DNA of 64,000 nt, taken from positions 8,178,001 through 8,242,000 of the forward strand of contig NZ_CP165727.1 of the NCBI RefSeq assembly GCF_041200175.1, read 5' to 3'. This document shows positions 8,469 through 17,145 of this stretch, one piece after another (within the stretch, counting starts at the first letter, position 1; the number at the start of each line of letters is the position of its first letter). The DNA is from Streptomyces sp. R33. GTDB taxonomy: Bacteria; Actinomycetota; Actinomycetes; Streptomycetales; Streptomycetaceae. The notes under the pieces were generated by a model. The model had not been told where the DNA came from, searched no databases, and saw nothing but the letters and a program-made list of their open reading frames with translations. The translations under genes were made by a program, and so were the position numbers.

Positions 8469-8705
8469 ACGGCGTTGCAGAAAGCTCGGTTCGGGGCATT
8501 TGCCCGTACGGGTGGGGTGTTGCGGGCTGAGCCGGTGTGGGTGGAGGCCTCACGGGTCTGTCGATGGGGCGTTCGCCAGGCTGTTTGAGGATGGCGTGGG
8601 GGCGGGGCGGGAACAGGCCCGGTGGTGGCCATCCGTGGTGTCTGGCGGTGGCGGACCGGATGCTTGAACGGCCCTCCCACCCAGAGCGCTCCGACACGGC
8701 AGAAA

Positions 8706-8733
8706 GGCCCGGATCCAATTCAGGATCCGGGCC
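8706..8733 (-). terminator. tRNA-fMet terminator
   Basis: 11-bp arms ggcccggatcc and complement with a 6-base loop, followed on the minus strand by TTTCT. It lies 13 bases past the tRNA 3' end. Confidence 0.8.
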
Positions 8734-8745
8734 CTTCCGGTGTAG

Positions 8746-8819
8746 TAGCGGGGACAGGATTTGAACCTGCGACCTCTGGGTTATGAGCCCAGCGAGCTAC
8801 CGAGCTGCTCCACCCCGCG
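8746..8819 (-). tRNA. initiator tRNA-Met (CAT)
   Basis: The minus strand gives a 74-base cloverleaf without encoded CCA. The anticodon is CAT in a loop closed by three G-C pairs (GGG and CCC), and position 1 is C opposite T at 72, an unpaired end. These are the marks of an initiator tRNA, and the C/U end is typical of actinobacteria. The T arm contains GGTTCAAATCC. A hairpin terminator follows. tRNA 3' ends are common integration sites, but I saw no second copy of the 3' end in this window. Confidence 0.95.
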
Positions 8820-8992
8820 TCGGTGAACCCCACCCTACGGCACCGCCGGGTGCTGTTCGACCAGTTTTCCCGCAGGGTGCCAGCCGTCGGGTTCCTCCGG
8901 GGTGACGGCGGTCTCGTGGAGCGGCGCGCGTTTCGAGGCGGTGCACGCTTTCGGAAAGCAGGGCGCGGGCGTCCTGGAATCCCGGGAAGCCC

Positions 8993-9316
8993 ATGGCCAG
9001 AGGGCTGGAACAGTCCTACCCCCTCTACCGCAGGCTCGGCCTGGCCTCCGTCGGATTCGAGCGCCTGAGCCATGAACACCTCAGCGCCACGATCTACCTC
9101 GTACGCGTCCGATGGATCTTCTACGACCAGGACGGCAAGCGAATGACCGACAGCCTCGCCAGCTACATCCTGCGCCGCGGCGACGGGGGCCTGCGGGCGT
9201 TCGTGTGCGTCCCCGCCGACGACGTCGAGAAACTACAAGCCCTCGCCGCCGAGAAGGGCGTCAGTCTGTTCGGCGAGACCCCGGGGGAAGGCCAGGCGCA
9301 CGAGAGTCCGGCCTGA
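8993..9316 (+). CDS. NTF2-like (SnoaL-like) domain protein, probably N-terminally truncated
   Basis: 107 residues that resemble the C-terminal beta-sheet half of a SnoaL/NTF2-like fold: SATIYLVRVRWIFYDQDGKR, then SLASYILRRGDGGLRAFVCV and a closing helix VEKLQALAAEKGV. Family members are usually about 130-150 residues, so about 40 N-terminal residues seem to be missing. ATG 8993 has only a weak GGGAAG upstream. It may be a pseudogene fragment rather than a working protein. No partner genes nearby. Confidence 0.5.
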   Translation: MARGLEQSYPLYRRLGLASVGFERLSHEHLSATIYLVRVRWIFYDQDGKRMTDSLASYILRRGDGGLRAFVCVPADDVEKLQALAAEKGVSLFGETPGEGQAHESPA

Positions 9317-9477
9317 CGACAACTCCTCGCCGGGGGCCCGGCACGCCGCCGGGCCCGCTGCCCGAACAGCCGGCCGCCCTCCTGGCCGAGACGGCCGAGC
9401 AACTGCCGCCACGACCGCGGACGCGCCGTTGGCCGCACTGCGCGCCGCTGGCGCCCTGTGCGACGACGGTATATCGG

Positions 9478-9612
9478 CAGGCCGCACGGTTGCCCGGGAC
9501 CACGCTTGGTCCGGGCCCAACTCCACCCGACGTTGGAGCTGTTCGCACACGCCCTCCCTGCCCGGTCTGCGGCTGGACCCACGCCGCCCGCTGCCCTCCA
9601 TCCCCGCAACGC
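9478..9612 (+). pseudogene. remnant of a cytochrome P450 C-terminus
   Basis: This stretch is nearly the same, base for base, as the region coding the haem-loop end and last helix of the P450 at 407-1642 (its positions about 1478-1600). Shared pieces include tgcccggga, gggcccaactcc, gacgttgga and ctgcggctggacccacgcc. It has lost reading frame and the Cys-loop context. The sequence before and after is not P450-like, so this is a degraded partial copy of a related gene. Confidence 0.75.
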
Positions 9613-10018
9613 CGCCCCACCCGAATATGGAGCCTCGGCCGGCTTCAACGCCGAACTGGCCGGCTTCCTCGCGGCACTGGGCCTCCCCGGTCCTACCGGC
9701 TGACCGAGCCGGGCGCACGGCCGTCGGGTCCGGCGTATCGGTTTGCGGTATGGACGGAACGCGCCTGCTCCAGGACCGACGCCTCGATCAGCGCCGCGGT
9801 ACCCGGCGGTGCAGCGCCGTCGTCGGACAGAAGCGGACCCGTGACGGCCCCGGGTGGGTCGGTCGCGCCCTGCTCTCGCACGGGAGCTGCGAAACCGAAA
9901 CTGGTGCACAGGCGTCCTGACGGGTAGTAGTAGAACCGAGGGTGCGGGGGCTTGCGCATTGCGCGGGTCGGTCGTGCACCGGGCCTCGTGCCCCCGCTTC
10001 CGAACCGAAACAGGTCTC
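9613..10018. other. spacer, no gene recognised
   Basis: A short plus-strand stretch near 9636-9703 has host codon use (GFNAELAGFLAALGLPGP then stop) and may be a second gene tail, but nothing complete is present. Confidence 0.35.
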
Positions 10019-10480
10019 ATGTCGCCGTCTTCTGTTCTGTGGATGCTTTCCTTCGCCTTTGCCCTGCCGGGTGCCGTGCTCGGTGCGGCGTCGTACCGCA
10101 AGGTCCGGGAGACCCGGCGTCTGCTGCGTGACGGCGTGCGGGCCCAGGGGGTTGTGATCCGCCTCGAGGCGATGCGGATGGAGGGCGGGGGCTCGGACGG
10201 CTCGATCACCATCCGGAGCACCGGGACCACGGCGTATGCGCCGGTCGTCGCCTGGACCACGGCGGACGGCCGTGCCATGGAGACCACGTCGGGCGTGGCA
10301 CGCCCGCTCAACAGGACTCCCGCCGCCGGGACCCGGGTCGAGGTCCGCTACGACCCCGCGCATCCCTCCCGGTGGATACTTCCGGCCGGAGGCAACGGCC
10401 TGTGGTGGGTCTTCGTCGGAGTCGGCGCGCTCTTCACGGTGATCGGGCTCGGGTTCGGCGTCGGGGCGCTGTACGCGTAG
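10019..10480 (+). CDS. DUF3592 membrane protein
   Basis: 153 residues. An N-terminal helix (SSVLWMLSFAFALPGAVLGAA) and a C-terminal helix (WWVFVGVGALFTVIGLGFGVGAL) flank an extracytoplasmic beta-rich domain with AYAPVVAWTTADGRAMETTS and VEVRYDPAHPSRWIL, the hallmark V-x-YDP motif of DUF3592. Role unknown. ATG 10019 has AGG 5 bases upstream; longer upstream frames lack this family's N-terminus. It stands alone. Confidence 0.8.
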   Translation: MSPSSVLWMLSFAFALPGAVLGAASYRKVRETRRLLRDGVRAQGVVIRLEAMRMEGGGSDGSITIRSTGTTAYAPVVAWTTADGRAMETTSGVARPLNRTPAAGTRVEVRYDPAHPSRWILPAGGNGLWWVFVGVGALFTVIGLGFGVGALYA

Positions 10481-10871
10481 GCGCCCTCTGCCCAGTCAGG
10501 GCGGCTCGGGGAAACGCCGGGCGAGGGCCCCATGCCCGGCCTTGCGTTCCTGAACACCCGCCGGCGCCATCGCCTTCCACCACGCATCCGTCATCCGGCT
10601 AAGGAGCAGGGCCGGGCAGCGCGCGACCACGAAGGCTGCGGTCTTCACCAAGACGGTGGTGGCCCGCTGGTCGCGTCCGGCCAGGAACTGTGAACATTCT
10701 CGTTGTTCGGCTCTGTCGGGGCCACGGACCTCGAGGAATCCGGCCCGCGCGGGTCTTGGGCGTGGACTGATTCGCCCCTTGCCGGTTTCGGTTTCGCCGG
10801 AGCGGATCCCCGTCCGCGGGCCGGGCGATACCGTGGTGACACCACGCCAGATGACAGTCCAGGAGTCCCGG

Positions 10872-11108
10872 ATGAGCCAGCACCCGGCCACAGCGCCCGT
10901 GCCCGAACGTCTGCCCCTTGACGAGCACGCTGCCGCGTCCGTCCTTGCGTACGCGGCCGACCAGCGGGCGAAGGTCGACGTCCTCGCCTCGGTGCTGGAG
11001 GACATCGCCGCCCACGGCTACCCTGCCCCGGAGACCGGGATGCTGTGGGAGACCGCCCGCGACGCCCACCTCGCCCGCCTCGCTGATGAGCAGCCCCGTG
11101 TCGCCTGA
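10872..11108 (+). CDS. probable antitoxin of a type II toxin-antitoxin pair
   Basis: 78 residues, acidic and helical, with AGGAG 7 bases before ATG 10872. The middle (EHAAASVLAYAADQRAKVDVLASVLEDIAAHG) looks like a dimerising helix region and the C-terminus is extended (RDAHLARLADEQPRVA), as in many antitoxins. I do not recognise a named antitoxin fold. It overlaps the start of a RelE/ParE-like frame, the usual order of antitoxin then toxin. Confidence 0.6.
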   Translation: MSQHPATAPVPERLPLDEHAAASVLAYAADQRAKVDVLASVLEDIAAHGYPAPETGMLWETARDAHLARLADEQPRVA

Positions 11109-11355
11109 CCCCTCCGCCCGCCGCTCACGCGTCGTCATGGTCGAGCCCGCACTCACCCAGCTCGCCAAGCTCACCGCGAACGAAACGCACCGCCTGGACC
11201 GGGCGATCGTCGCCATCAGCGTCAACCCGGAACTCGGAACGGAAGTCCCCGGCACTCTGCTGCGCGACTACGCGGACGAGATCGATGCGGTCCGGGTGAT
11301 CTACTACGTCACCGCCCTGCAGACCATCACGATCGTGGCGTACGTCGAAGCCTGA
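11086..11355 (+). CDS. probable RelE/ParE-superfamily toxin
   Basis: A short protein with the RelE/ParE pattern: an N-terminal helix pair (VEPALTQLAKLTANETHRLDRAIVAI), a P-G-x-LLRDYADEIDAVRVIYYV strand pair and a final strand TITIVAYVEA. This fold is known in mRNA interferases and gyrase poisons; which applies here cannot be said. Possible starts are ATG 11086 (23-base overlap with the upstream gene), GTG 11098 and ATG 11137; none has a Shine-Dalgarno, so translation is probably coupled to the antitoxin. Confidence 0.6.
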   Translation: MSSPVSPDPSARRSRVVMVEPALTQLAKLTANETHRLDRAIVAISVNPELGTEVPGTLLRDYADEIDAVRVIYYVTALQTITIVAYVEA

Positions 11356-11499
11356 ACACCGAACAGCAGCGCCGGGGCCTGCTCGGGTCCGGGGCGCTGC
11401 TGTGTCTGTCGCACGGTGCGGGCGTTGGGTGATGCGGACCGCCGCCCGGCGGCTATTCACCCCGACGGCTGAACAGGGCTGATGCGTTCTCAAGTTTTG

Positions 11500-11820
11500 A
11501 CGTCCTCCCCGCCCTAAAGGGACGCTCCGTCGCCTCTGAGACGGCAGTCGCGGAGGATCTTCCAGGTCTTCATGCGGGCGAAGACGTGCTCGCACTTGCG
11601 CCGTCGCCCGCCGGACCTTGCGGTAGCCGGCCGTGTCGGGACGGTTCTTCGGCGTCTTGCGGCGGGCCATCATCCGCTGGTCCCGCGCGAGTTTCTGCGC
11701 GGCACTCTTCCCGTGCCCGGCGTGCGGGAGGTCGTGCGCGTCGCAGGTGGTCGTCGCAGTCTCCCTGATCTCCCAGTCCACGCCGATCACCCTGCCGGTC
11801 TGCGGCAGGTGCTGCACCTC
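11500..11820 (-). pseudogene. mosaic of two transposase remnants
   Basis: From 11817 down to about 11600 the minus strand encodes a piece of an IS200/IS605-type TnpB (GRVIGVDWEIRETATTT and AAQKLARDQRMMARRKTPKN). At about 11515-11595 a different frame encodes CEHVFARMKTWKILRDCRLR, which matches the C-terminus of IS5-type DDE_Tnp_4 transposases. The edge at about 11497-11520 (cctccccgccctaaaggg) resembles an IS605-type end. Two unrelated elements have been joined and decayed here. Confidence 0.65.
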
Positions 11821-11876
11821 GTCCCCGGCGGCGGAGTGGTGGGCAGGGTTCGTCGCACGGGAGTGCCGAACGCGCG

Positions 11877-12989
11877 TCAGCGGGCCAGGAAGCGGGTGGC
11901 GCCCACGTAGACGCGGCCGGTGGAACCGATGGGCTCCTCCTTGACCGGGTCACCGGTCCGAGGCGAGTTGATCATCATGGGTTCGCCGTTCCTCGTCCCC
12001 GAGTAGATGCCCACGTGGGTGACCTCGGTGCCGGTGGCGGGACGGAAGGCGACGATGTCGCCGGGCCTGAGGTCCTCCGTACCGGTGATCCGCACCCCCG
12101 CGGCCGAGCCGGCGGGTACCTGTCCGCCGCCCGCCTCGAACTGCGGCTGGGCGTCCCGGGGGATCGTCACGCCGAGGGCGGAGTAGACCTGGCCGGTGAG
12201 GCCGGAGCAGTCGTAGCCGAATCCGGAGGTGCCCGACCACAGGTAGGGCAGACCCAGGAAGGCGCGTGCGGCGGCGACCACGTCCGCGCCGCTCGGTGCG
12301 GCCGGCACCCTCGCCAGGTCGTCAGCCCGGAAGAACAGCCGGCCACTGCTGGGGGAGTAGGCGGTGACGACTCCAGGCAGCGGACCGGCCTTCACCGGGA
12401 AGGAGGTGTTGTACGAGTACTCGCCCGCCTGCCCGGATTGGCGCTGGGCAAGCGCGGCCCGGGCGGTGGCGAAGCCCCGAGCTGTGGGGCGGGCAACGCG
12501 TTCCTCGTGCGTACCGCCGGGCGGGCGCCGGTGCTCCGAGGTCAGTTGCCGGTCGGGAATCCAGCCGGGGTAGGCGCCCCGTCCTGCCTGGTCCCTGGGG
12601 GTGGGCTGGCCGTGCACCCATACGTGGTCCCAGAGCAGACCGCCGTGCCACTCGGTGCGGTCGACGGTCACCAGGACGCCGTGGAGAGCCTGCGTCTCCC
12701 CGGCGACCTCACGCCGCTCCTCCAGGGACATGGTTGTCAACCAGCCGCGGATATCTGCGGGGTTGGTGGTCGCCGGAGCGTCCACGGGCCGGACCTGTCC
12801 GGGGCTCACCCAGACCTGAGCGACCGCCACGTCGACGTAGCAGGTCGCGGCGCCGTGGCAGGGACGTGGTGCGGCGGACACGAGGGGGTGGGCCGGGGTG
12901 GTGGGAGCCGCGGGGCTTGCGGCGGCCGGAGCGGCGAGGGCGAGGAGCATTGCGGCGGTGGCCGTCAGGACGGTCTTCACGGAGTACAT
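11877..12989 (-). CDS. secreted NlpC/P60 peptidoglycan endopeptidase
   Basis: 370 residues. The signal peptide covers about 1-25 (KTVLTATAAMLLALAAPAAA). The middle holds SH3-like strands (AAYVDVAVAQVWVSPGQ and a second WIPDRQLT segment). The NlpC/P60 domain is C-terminal, about 232-365, with catalytic Cys 261 in YDCSGLTGQVYSALG, His 325 in VTHVGIYSG and a polar third residue near Asn 341 (MMINSPRTG). It probably cuts stem peptides in the cell wall outside the membrane. Start ATG 12987-12989 has AGGA about 8 bases upstream. Single gene. Confidence 0.9.
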   Translation of the reverse strand: MYSVKTVLTATAAMLLALAAPAAASPAAPTTPAHPLVSAAPRPCHGAATCYVDVAVAQVWVSPGQVRPVDAPATTNPADIRGWLTTMSLEERREVAGETQALHGVLVTVDRTEWHGGLLWDHVWVHGQPTPRDQAGRGAYPGWIPDRQLTSEHRRPPGGTHEERVARPTARGFATARAALAQRQSGQAGEYSYNTSFPVKAGPLPGVVTAYSPSSGRLFFRADDLARVPAAPSGADVVAAARAFLGLPYLWSGTSGFGYDCSGLTGQVYSALGVTIPRDAQPQFEAGGGQVPAGSAAGVRITGTEDLRPGDIVAFRPATGTEVTHVGIYSGTRNGEPMMINSPRTGDPVKEEPIGSTGRVYVGATRFLAR

Positions 12990-13570
12990 AGGTCGATCCT
13001 GTCCAGGGCAGCGCGCCTGCGAACCCGTCCGGCCCGGCCGGCGCACACGGTCGTGGGATCGACTTGGCGCCGTCAACCGGTCCCTGGCGTCGTGGACCCC
13101 CGCTGGACACCGCCGTCCCGGCCGATGACCCAGATCACCCGGAATCCTCGGATCCCCGTTCACGAGAGTGCCGCGTCCCCAGGGAGGTCAGTCGGTCGGG
13201 CTTGAGGTTTCGGCGACTACGGGAATATCGCACGCTTCAAAATGCAGCGCCGGGCCCCGCCACGGCCGCAGCGCTCAGCACCCCTGACAGTCGCTCTGCG
13301 ACGCCGTGGTCCTTGGGTCAACAGGCCGCATGACCTTCCAGTTCTTCAGCCGTCGGTCTATCCGCGTTCGGCGGCGCCGGATTCAATCCGTGCATCACGG
13401 GATAACGCCCGCCCCAAACGAAACAGCCGTTATGCACATGATTACATGACAAATAATCAGTAAGGGTTGAATTGATGTAAAAACCCTATGCCTTCGGAAT
13501 GCTGCGCTGTCATATTCGCATCAGATCGCCCCGCTCATCTCGTTGCACCCATCAGGGGGAAGGCAGGAAC
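12990..13570. other. divergent intergenic region
   Basis: No gene is seen. The part at about 13395-13495 is clearly richer in A and T than the surroundings and probably holds the promoter of the protease operon that starts at 13571. I could not pick convincing -35 and -10 boxes. Confidence 0.5.
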
Positions 13571-14134
13571 ATGGGCAAAATCAGGTATGGAACCACGGCG
13601 TCGGCCATCGTGCTGGCCGCCTTGGGATCGTTCGCGGCCGTGGGCGGCACGGCTCACGCGGAAGCGGGTCAGGACACCATCAGCATGCTCAAGCAGGAGA
13701 AGACCCAGTGGTGCTGGGTCGCCTCCGGGCTGACCATCGCCAAGTTCCAGGGCTTAGGCTCCACACAAACGGACTTCTGCAACCGGGCCCAGCCCTACTA
13801 CGGCTGCAACAACCAGCCCGCCACGCTCGATGACATGGCCAGGGGCTGGAGCAGCCTCGGCATGGCCCACACCGGCTCGGGCCTGAACAGCGCGGCCACG
13901 TTCAACCAGGTGTACACCGACGTCAAGGCGGCCCGGCCGATCGGTGCCCGCATCGGGTGGACATCGGGCGGCGGGCACATGAACGTGGTCTACGGCTTCG
14001 ACACGTCGAACAACACGATCGCCGTGGCCGACCCGTGGCCCGACACCACCACGTACACGTGGTGGAACTACAACGACTACGTGAGCAACAGCTCGTCCAA
14101 GTGGACGCACTCCCGCATCGGCATCTCCCGCTAA
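13571..14134 (+). CDS. secreted papain-like cysteine protease (AvrRpt2/C39-like)
   Basis: 187 residues with a signal peptide at about 1-30 ending AHA. The mature part has a papain-like triad: Cys 48 in KTQWCWVASG, His 136 in GGGHMNVVYGFD and Asp 154 in VADPWPDTT. The Q-x-x-WCW-A-x-G box is typical of the papain-like clan that includes AvrRpt2 and staphopain-type enzymes. Cys 70 and Cys 79 may form a disulfide. There is no prodomain, so control may come from the partner gene 10 bases downstream. Start ATG 13571 has a purine-rich leader GGGGGAAGGCAGGA. Confidence 0.85.
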   Translation: MGKIRYGTTASAIVLAALGSFAAVGGTAHAEAGQDTISMLKQEKTQWCWVASGLTIAKFQGLGSTQTDFCNRAQPYYGCNNQPATLDDMARGWSSLGMAHTGSGLNSAATFNQVYTDVKAARPIGARIGWTSGGGHMNVVYGFDTSNNTIAVADPWPDTTTYTWWNYNDYVSNSSSKWTHSRIGISR

Positions 14135-14144
14135 GGCAGGCGAC

Positions 14145-15017
14145 ATGCGCGACACCGAAATGTCCGGCAAGCGGACGGGCTCTCGCTTCTCCCGCCTGTC
14201 CATCGTCATCGCACTGAGTGCATCCGCGCTGCTGTCCGTCGTCGGTCCGGCCCACGCCGTCCCGGCCAAGGACCCCCTCCCGGCCGACATCCCCGACTAT
14301 CAAGCTGCTCTCGACGCGGTCAAGTCCACCGATGTGCGCAACGCGGTCTGCCGCTTCCTGCGCACTCCGGTGCCCACCAGCGGCGCCGGCGGGCCAGTGC
14401 AGGCGATCCCCGAAACGGCCGAGCCGTGCCAGGACCTCCCGGTCTTCACGATCAAGGACCCGGTGGCACGGAACGAGATCACTCCCGGGTTCGTAGCGGG
14501 CACCGCCAAGCCGCTGCCCACCGAGGCGGTCAAGCTGACGCAGCTGGTCTCCTCGCTCAGCGCCACCGTCAACGGCCGCAACGCAACCGTCATGCTCGCC
14601 CCCACGCAGGGCGGCGGCTGGCACCTGGCGGCCATCCGCGACGGCGACAGCGACGCCGCGTACGCCGGCAAGGCCACCCTGGGCACGCTGGTCTTCACCG
14701 AGCCGCAGCTCCGCGGCTGGTACCAGCTCAAACTCACCACCGTCGAGCCACTCAACGACGAGGCCCGGCAAGGCCTTGGCGGCCAGGCGTCGGTGTCGCT
14801 CAGCGACTACCAGAAACTGGTCAAGGCCCGCTACGCCGACAAGCTGCCCGGCTCGGAGTACGACACCAACGGCTACAGCAGCGGTTACAGCCCCCAGCAC
14901 AAGGCGGACGACGCCTCGCCCTCCACCCTGCTCCTTGCCGGCGGTTCCAGCGCGGCACTCGCCCTCGTGGGAGGGGTAGCTGTGCTCCGTCGGCGCCGGC
15001 GCGCAGGCACCCGCTGA
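14145..15017 (+). CDS. exported protein with C-terminal membrane anchor, partner of the papain-like protease
   Basis: 290 residues. A basic N-terminus and signal peptide (LSIVIALSASALLSVVGPAHA) precede an extracellular domain of about 210 residues, then a Ser-rich linker, one transmembrane helix (LLAGGSSAALALVGGVAVL) and a basic tail RRRRRAGTR. The anchor layout resembles a sortase-type or simple tail anchor, but no LPxTG is seen. The extracellular domain is not recognised. It lies 10 bases behind the protease in one operon (AAGGCAGG before ATG 14145), so it may inhibit, tether or be cut by the protease. Confidence 0.7.
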   Translation: MRDTEMSGKRTGSRFSRLSIVIALSASALLSVVGPAHAVPAKDPLPADIPDYQAALDAVKSTDVRNAVCRFLRTPVPTSGAGGPVQAIPETAEPCQDLPVFTIKDPVARNEITPGFVAGTAKPLPTEAVKLTQLVSSLSATVNGRNATVMLAPTQGGGWHLAAIRDGDSDAAYAGKATLGTLVFTEPQLRGWYQLKLTTVEPLNDEARQGLGGQASVSLSDYQKLVKARYADKLPGSEYDTNGYSSGYSPQHKADDASPSTLLLAGGSSAALALVGGVAVLRRRRRAGTR

Positions 15018-15308
15018 GCCCGACCCGTACGCGCTCTCGCTCCGTCCCGGCAGCCGGTCGGGACGGTTCGGGGGGATTGGCGGGTGGGTTCACAGCCCGT
15101 CCGGGACGCCGAGTGGCGCGGTGAACCGCGACTGCCAGCCTTCCTCGTCAGCGCTGCCAGTCGGACCTCTGCCGTACGGGCGCGCAGCGGCAGGAGTCTG
15201 TGGATCGAAGGGGAGTCTCGATCGGATGATCGCGGGCACTGCCCGGCATGAGAGCCGGTCCTGGCGGTATACGGGCAAAAACCAAAGGAACGGAGGGCCG
15301 CGCGCTGC

Positions 15309-15322
15309 TACGGTCGGGCGCT
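15309..15322 (+). promoter_or_regulatory. likely leaderless promoter -10
   Basis: TACGGT sits 8 bases before ATG 15323, the spacing at which transcription starts at the A of the start codon. No Shine-Dalgarno is present. Confidence 0.45.
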
Positions 15323-15826
15323 ATGAGCTGGCTCCCCGATAACTTCGTCCATCCCGTCCTGGTACCGCTGCCGGGCAGTGGTCATCACCTGCGGCCGATC
15401 CGGGAGGCGGACACCCCGCTCGACTATCCGGCTGTGATGGGTTCGCGCGAGCGGCTGTGGACCATCTTCGGCCCGGCCTGGGGCTGGCCTGCGGCCACCA
15501 TGACCTACGAGGCCGACCAGGCCGACCTGTTGCGGCACGAGAAGGAGATCGCCGCACACCAGTCTTTCAACTACGCGCTGTTCGACGCGGCGGAGACAGC
15601 TCTGCTCGGCTGCGTGTACATCGACCCACCGGAGAGGGCCGGCGCGGACGGCGAGATCTCCTGGTGGGTGGTGGACGAGCTGGTGGACAGCAAGGTCGAG
15701 CAGGCCCTCGATGAGCTGGTGCCGCAGTGGATCGCCGCCGACTGGCCGTTCGAGCAGCCGCGCTTCCTCGGCCGAGAGATCTCCTGGTCGGACTGGCTCA
15801 CCCTGCCGGAGCACTCCGACGCGTAA
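15323..15826 (+). CDS. GNAT-like N-acetyltransferase domain protein
   Basis: 167 residues. The N-terminus HHLRPIREADTPLDYPAVMGSRERLW matches the L-R-P-x-x-x-x-D opening of GNAT enzymes, followed by strands FNYALFDAAETALLGCVYID and EISWWVVDELVDS. The acetyl-CoA pyrophosphate loop (Q/R-x-x-G-x-G/A) is not evident, so catalytic activity is uncertain. The start lacks a Shine-Dalgarno and looks leaderless. No operon partner. Confidence 0.6.
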   Translation: MSWLPDNFVHPVLVPLPGSGHHLRPIREADTPLDYPAVMGSRERLWTIFGPAWGWPAATMTYEADQADLLRHEKEIAAHQSFNYALFDAAETALLGCVYIDPPERAGADGEISWWVVDELVDSKVEQALDELVPQWIAADWPFEQPRFLGREISWSDWLTLPEHSDA

Positions 15827-16029
15827 GTGGCTTTTGTCGTACCGAGAGGTTCGGTTGCGGGTCTAACTTGGGTGCTCGGTTGGGTGATCGGCTCGTGGCC
15901 GGTGAATGAAAGCAGGGCCTCCCGCACAGCTCGTGAGTGTTGAAGTCCATTCGAGCGTCAGGAGGCCCTGTGCCTCAGTCTTCCGTGCCGCTGTCCGTGG
16001 CGTCCCACCCCACATCCGCCAGAGGACGG

Positions 16030-16512
16030 TCAGTGGTCGCTGACCTTGGCTCGTACGCTGTCGGCGTCGAGGTGTAGTTCGTAGACCGTGGAACAGTCTG
16101 CTGCCAGTGTGGCGACCGGTTGTCCGCAGGGGCAGGCGAGGTTGAGGCCCGAGTCGCCCAGCGGGCCAGAGCAGCAGCCCATACTCGTGTCCACCAACAT
16201 GACCAACCCGAGGGCGTCCTCAGGGTGCAGGACGATGTTGTTGCGTGGGCCGGCCGACTTGACGAGCCCTCGCTCGTCCGCCTTCCAGCCTGAGCGGGGT
16301 TGCGCGGGGCCCCACTCCTCATCGTCTGGGAAGGCCACATAGGGCGCACCCCACGGCTCGGGCTCGATGGCGTAGTGCCCTGCAGGCATTGTGGCGCGTG
16401 ACCGCCGCGACTCGCTGTCCTCCTCATACGGTGGCGGTTGCGGTACCGCCTCCATCGGTGTCAGATCGGGGGTCAGAGCTGCTCCGCATCCGAGGCAGCA
16501 GAAGATCGTCAT
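16030..16512 (-). CDS. conserved hypothetical protein with N-terminal CxxC
   Basis: 160 residues beginning MTIFCCLGCGAALTPDLTPM; the paired Cys residues (CCLGCG) and later CC and CPCGQP look like metal-binding positions. The middle has GHYAIEPEPWGAPYVAFPDDE and NNIVLHPEDALGLVMLVD. I associate the pattern with a Streptomyces conserved protein of unknown function, possibly zinc-binding. Start ATG 16510-16512 has a weak GAGG 3 bases upstream. It stands alone. Confidence 0.65.
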   Translation of the reverse strand: MTIFCCLGCGAALTPDLTPMEAVPQPPPYEEDSESRRSRATMPAGHYAIEPEPWGAPYVAFPDDEEWGPAQPRSGWKADERGLVKSAGPRNNIVLHPEDALGLVMLVDTSMGCCSGPLGDSGLNLACPCGQPVATLAADCSTVYELHLDADSVRAKVSDH

Positions 16513-17137
16513 GCCTCGTTCTATCTGCCCATAGCGCGACGCGCATCCTGGTTTTCGGGCGTGGCGAAGCTCCGTGGGCAGCCCAACAACGCGACGGCCA
16601 CCGCGCGATCCCATCATCGGCACCCTCACCCGTGCCCGACTCCTCATCCTCGGCCGCCACGATCCGACCGGCCGCGTCCGCCCGTCGGCCGCACCGTCCC
16701 ACTGCGCCCTGACGCGCCCCGCGAGCTCGCCGAGCACCTCACCCCGGCCGGCACCGGCCATCCCTGGACCGGCGTGAGGTTCACCTCGGCATGGGGCACC
16801 GCGACGTCCTCGACACCACCTTCGTCGAGCCAGACGCGGCCGTCGAGGAGGTGCCCCGATTCGGCGGTGGCCCGGCCGCAACTGCGCGGTGACCGCCGAT
16901 AGCGGCCAGCGGACTCGGCTGTCGCAGCCAGCCGACGAGTCCGGACCCGTTCGCCCGCGAGCACATCCTGGCGCACGGCACTTACCCGGCACCGAAAGCC
17001 CCGGCGCCAGCCCTTCCCGTTCCCCGGCTGCCCAAAGTCACCCCGCCACCTTCGTCACCCGGCGTCCGCGGCAGCCGCGTAAGACGTACAACGACCAGCT
17101 CCTGGTGGAGGAGCTGGAGGCCACCAGCGGCAAGATC
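16513..17137 (+). other. spacer with a coding-like tail cut by the IS256 insertion
   Basis: Most of this stretch shows no gene. At about 17080-17145 the plus strand has host-like codons (KTYNDQLLVEELEATSGKIL). Removing the element and one copy of its target duplication joins this frame to KSGPDVDAWLSRAASASRSG just right of the element. The parent protein is not recognised. Confidence 0.4.
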
Positions 17138-17145
17138 CTGAAGTG

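Noticed and set aside
8746..8819. tRNA-fMet as the attachment site of an integrated element
   Set aside because: No second copy of the tRNA 3' end and no integrase gene were found in the window.
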